A stretch of DNA of 64,000 bases from Flavobacterium cerinum (GTDB taxonomy: Bacteria; Bacteroidota; Bacteroidia; Flavobacteriales; Flavobacteriaceae), in assembly GCF_024496085.1 (NCBI RefSeq), contig NZ_CP101751.1, positions 2,976,001 to 3,040,000 of the forward strand. Reading direction: 5' to 3'. This document shows positions 61,359 through 64,000 of this stretch, one piece after another. The position numbers were made by a program, and so were the translations under genes. The notes below the pieces were generated by a model. That model was not told the origin of the DNA and did no database searches. It worked only from the letters and a program-made list of their open reading frames with translations. How positions within the stretch are numbered: the first letter of the stretch is position 1; every line of letters starts with the position of its first letter.

Positions 61359-62339
61359 TTATTCTATTAGTAAACTTAAACGTTTTTTAAGCGACTCCGA
61401 CAATCCTTCCCTATGATTATCTTTGGCATATTCCTTTCCTTTTTCTTTATAGGTTAAAGCAATTACCGAATCAATGTCAGTAGGCTCGTTTTTTTGAAGT
61501 AATGCTACAAGACTACTGTAATTCTGGGTTTTCACCATTCTTTTCAGTTTAGAATGTGCTGCCTTTTTCTTTGAAAAATGCAATTCCTTAGAACGGCATT
61601 CCACCGAGAAGAACGTAGCAAGTGCATACTCCATATAAATAACGAAATCACACTCGTGTGGCGTTTCATACGAAGCACTGTGATCATCACCAAAAGCAAT
61701 TGTAGGATTACCGTTTTCAAGTATCATACAGGCATCATGGTAATAATTAAACCCGTCAATATAATGGAGTAAACCTCCATTGCTTTGTACATACTCGCCC
61801 AGATCCGTTTCCTGCGGATCACCAAGCAAATAAAAACCTTGTTGAGTTGCCAGACTTTCTGCCGGAAGGATTGAGATCCAACCTTCTTTAAAGTCGTCTT
61901 CATCTCGGGCTATTGGAATTTCTCCGTCAGGATCATCTATGATTTCAGCTTTCGGAAAAATAACCGAATGCCATGCTATATGAAGACCATTACTCCGTTT
62001 GTAAAATTCCCTAATATACGGATTAAAAGCAAAAGGAGCCTCCGGTGCCAAAGCATCATAATATTCGAAGTTATCCACCTGCGTTTCAAATACTTTTTCT
62101 TCAGCATAAGCTAACGCTTCCTCGGTCGCTCCGGGATATTTAATATAGTGAACCTGACTTACCAAATCGTGATTGCGCAATTCTTCAATCGCTTTTTCCA
62201 GTCGGTTAAAATAGCTTTCAGCCCATTCCCGGGCTTTTTTATTCCTCTTTTTGCTTGGTCGCTTTTTTGGAAGTATCGCTTTTTTAATTAAGTTCCAGAA
62301 ATAAGCAATATCGCGTCTTCGCCCAAAATGAGAAGCCAA
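61359..62339 (-). CDS. SUKH (SMI1/KNR4)-like protein with a TTG start
   Basis: 326 residues. The frame begins at a TTG (62339), three bases after the preceding stop, with no ATG in the early frame, so translation is likely coupled to the upstream gene. The SUKH-like core is FAFNPYIREFYKRSNGLHIAW with WISILPAESLATQQGFYLLG, then FGDDHSASYETPHECDF. SUKH proteins act as immunity proteins or housekeeping factors. The N-terminus is very basic (KKRPSKKRNKKAREWAES), suggesting nucleic acid or membrane contact. The neighbour is a 5-fold beta-flower protein. The partner toxin is not visible. Confidence 0.72.
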   Translation of the reverse strand: MASHFGRRRDIAYFWNLIKKAILPKKRPSKKRNKKAREWAESYFNRLEKAIEELRNHDLVSQVHYIKYPGATEEALAYAEEKVFETQVDNFEYYDALAPEAPFAFNPYIREFYKRSNGLHIAWHSVIFPKAEIIDDPDGEIPIARDEDDFKEGWISILPAESLATQQGFYLLGDPQETDLGEYVQSNGGLLHYIDGFNYYHDACMILENGNPTIAFGDDHSASYETPHECDFVIYMEYALATFFSVECRSKELHFSKKKAAHSKLKRMVKTQNYSSLVALLQKNEPTDIDSVIALTYKEKGKEYAKDNHREGLSESLKKRLSLLIE

Positions 62340-62342
62340 AAT

Positions 62343-62750
62343 TTAATATTTAAAGAAAAAGAATACTACCGCAGCCCATTCTTTTTTTACCCCTTTTGCA
62401 TATCCTAAAGTACCATGGCTACTGCCTTCTACCGTTCCGTCGCTTTTTACATAACCGATGGTTCCATGGCTACTATTCTCTACTGTACCGTCACTTTTTA
62501 CATAACCTACAGTACCATGGCTCTTGTTTTCGATAGTACCGTCACTCTTAATGTAACCGATAGTACCATGACTTTTGTTTTCAATAGTACCGTCGCTTTT
62601 AATGTAACCTATAGTACCACCGCTGCTGTTTTCAATAGTTCCGTTACTACTAATTCTGGCTATCGTACTACGACTGCTTGATTCGATGGTTTGTGCCTGG
62701 GTAAGTGTACCGCATAATGCTAAAGCTGCAACAAGTAATATTTTTTTCAT
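62343..62750 (-). CDS. 5-fold beta-flower protein
   Basis: 135 residues. The signal peptide MKKILLVAALALCGTLTQAQ is followed by about six near-identical 17-residue repeats of the type GTIGYIKSDGTIENKSH and the tail KGVKKEWAAVVFFFFKY. This matches the family called 5-fold beta-flower protein in Bacteroidota, where the repeats form a ring of beta blades. It is exported to the periplasm or surface. The role is unknown. A TTG-started SUKH-like gene follows at once, so the two are probably co-transcribed. Confidence 0.85.
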   Translation of the reverse strand: MKKILLVAALALCGTLTQAQTIESSSRSTIARISSNGTIENSSGGTIGYIKSDGTIENKSHGTIGYIKSDGTIENKSHGTVGYVKSDGTVENSSHGTIGYVKSDGTVEGSSHGTLGYAKGVKKEWAAVVFFFFKY

Positions 62751-63002
62751 AATGATATTGGTTAAATTTTTATTGGTTTATTAATAAAGTGATCCAAATA
62801 TAAAACAAAAAATAATCTCTGTATCGGGAAATTATCAAACGTAACGTTTTAGGATAAAAGCGTAGCCAAATTACAGTTATTCGTTTTTTGGCTGGCCAAT
62901 ATTGACTGATAACTGGCATCACTTTGTTTAAAAAAAAACACAACATAAATGACTCAAAAAGCATATTTTTACAACAATCATTATTAATATAAAGTATACT
63001 CC

Positions 63003-63767
63003 ATGAAGATTATCGATTTATCCAAGCCTATTCAATATAATAAAGAAGATCCCTGGTTTATGAAAGTCAGGATTAAACACAAGCTACATAAAAAATCAAA
63101 ATTACTAATTCGCTTTTTAGGTTTACCGTCCCGGCTTTTTCCGGAAAATTTTTCAGGATGGGCAGATGATACAATTCAATCGATGGGTGTTCACTCCACT
63201 ACCCATATCGATGCTCCGTGGCATTATGCACCAACCTGCGAAGGAAAACCCGCCAAAACAATTGATCAGGTTCCTTTGGAATGGTGCTACGGAAAAGGAA
63301 TTGTAATCGATATGAAACACAAAAAAGATTTTGATCCGATTACAAAAGCTGATATTCAAGATTTTTTAAGCCAACAAAAGCTAACAATTGAACCCGGAAT
63401 GATCGTTCTGATTAAAACGGGTCGGGATATTTATAACGGAACTAAAAAGTTTCATGAAATCGGAACCGGAATGAGTGCCGAAGCTACCCGATGGCTTATT
63501 GACCAAGGTATAAAAGTAATGGGAATCGATCAATGGGGGTGGGATTTACCGTTGCATTACTTGATTCAACAAGCCAAAAAACAAAATAATAAAGAATTGT
63601 TTTGGGAAGCTCATTTGGTTGGATATGAAAAAGAATACTGTCATATTGAACAGTTAGTCAATCTGGATGCACTACCCTATACCGGATTTGACATTGCTGT
63701 TTTCCCGCTGAAGATTGTCGGCGGATCGGCTGCTCCGGCTCGGGTGGTTGCTCTTTTTAAAGATTAA
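63003..63767 (+). CDS. Cyclase-family metal hydrolase (kynurenine formamidase-like)
   Basis: 254 residues. The metal-binding motif is GVHSTTHIDAPWHYA (HxxTHxDxPxH-type), a known signature of the cyclase/kynurenine formamidase superfamily. Further conserved parts are GKGIVIDMKHK, GMIVLIKTGR and the substrate-side GWDLPLHYLIQQ. The C-terminus GGSAAPARVVALFKD is normal. The family includes formamidases and isatin hydrolases; the exact substrate is not readable here. No tryptophan genes are nearby. Divergent from the beta-flower gene. Confidence 0.85.
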   Translation: MKIIDLSKPIQYNKEDPWFMKVRIKHKLHKKSKLLIRFLGLPSRLFPENFSGWADDTIQSMGVHSTTHIDAPWHYAPTCEGKPAKTIDQVPLEWCYGKGIVIDMKHKKDFDPITKADIQDFLSQQKLTIEPGMIVLIKTGRDIYNGTKKFHEIGTGMSAEATRWLIDQGIKVMGIDQWGWDLPLHYLIQQAKKQNNKELFWEAHLVGYEKEYCHIEQLVNLDALPYTGFDIAVFPLKIVGGSAAPARVVALFKD

Positions 63768-63782
63768 TCGCTAATAGCTAAA

Positions 63783-63820
63783 AAATAAAGGGCCGTCATT
63801 CAACTGACAGCCCTTTATTT
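63783..63820. terminator. Bidirectional terminator between convergent genes
   Basis: AATAAAGGGC pairs with GCCCTTTATT across an inner GTCA/TGAC stem (63784-63820), with A/T runs outside on both strands. Confidence 0.85.
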
Positions 63821-63823
63821 TAA

Positions 63824-64000
63824 TTATCGTTTCATACTAAAATGTCCTTTTACCACTCTTCCGTCCGGTAAGGTCAAAACATACCAATAATCGGTTGACG
63901 GTAACGGTTCCCTGTTATAAACACCGTCCCATCCGCCGGAAGCTTTCATTTGGTATAACATCTTTCCGTAACGGTCAAAAATAGTTACAATAGCATCTTT
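63824..64000 (-). CDS. C-terminal end of a T9SS type B cargo protein (partial)
   Basis: 58 residues are visible, from AIVTIFDRYGKMLYQMKASG through GWDGVYNREPLPSTDYWYVL to GRVVKGHFSMKR. This is the gliding-motility-type sorting domain (FDRYGK, WDGxYNxxPxPxxDYWY). The remainder of the gene lies beyond the right edge. Such C-termini direct export by the type IX secretion system and attachment to the surface. It is a second cargo in the window, besides the giant repeat protein. Confidence 0.9.
   Translation of the reverse strand, partial: KDAIVTIFDRYGKMLYQMKASGGWDGVYNREPLPSTDYWYVLTLPDGRVVKGHFSMKR

Overview
The window looks like chromosome of a member of the Bacteroidota, family Flavobacteriaceae, probably Flavobacterium or a close relative. 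The DNA is AT-rich. Many genes are preceded by the Bacteroidota -7 promoter element TAnnTTTG rather than by a strong Shine-Dalgarno site. The gene content also fits: type IX secretion (T9SS) type B cargo, PorP/SprF, an LpxC-FabZ fusion, SprB-like repeats and a RAYT/REP system. No rRNA, tRNA, CRISPR array or intact prophage was seen.

Layout. 1-9111: end of a hybrid histidine kinase, then a two-component pair followed by a CzcC/B/A-type metal efflux operon with phased direct repeats at its promoter. 9171-10010: thiD. 10018-10870: an IS scar holding a frameshifted, truncated RAYT transposase, a REP hairpin and an IS256-family remnant. 10873-17134: an accessory island of small and secreted proteins. 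17263-22885: proline dehydrogenase, aroB, arginine decarboxylase with a long structured leader, a deoxyhypusine-synthase-like gene and a very acidic protein. 23205-28858: a vWA membrane protein, fabG, an NhaC-family transporter behind a compact SAM-type riboswitch, a Crp/Fnr regulator and DinB. 29059-36489: sucD, then the lipid A/efp cluster (lpxD2, efp, lpxA, lpxC-fabZ, lpxD, an HD hydrolase). 36763-50360: a secreted protein, an S24-like regulator and a T9SS adhesin operon (2835-residue repeat protein, PorP/SprF, OmpA). 50984-54326: a five-gene housekeeping operon (DUF2520, KdsC-like, UbiA, Maf, MscS). 54479-64000: secreted and membrane proteins, a PIG-L deacetylase, a sodium:solute symporter with a 34-residue upstream peptide, SUKH-like and beta-flower proteins, a cyclase, and the 3' end of another T9SS cargo gene.

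Most interesting locus: 11947-15021. Two paralogous pro-protein-glutaminases (Cys-His-Asp triad, homologous to the Chryseobacterium proteolyticum enzyme) flank a small XRE regulator. Both glutaminase promoters share a 28-bp block, identical at 24 positions. Directly downstream of one enzyme lies a 102-residue lipoprotein that resembles the inhibitory propeptide of these enzymes but has no catalytic domain. I read this as a candidate regulated protein-deamidation system with a free-standing, membrane-tethered inhibitor, self-protection factor or chaperone. The homology calls rest on reading the sequence; the system-level role is inference.

Other points: a P4-less SAM-type aptamer before an NhaC-family gene, which suggests a methionine transporter (MetT-like); fifteen near-identical 79-residue repeats in the adhesin; and a two-gene module of a DUF6934-like protein and a 56-residue basic protein.
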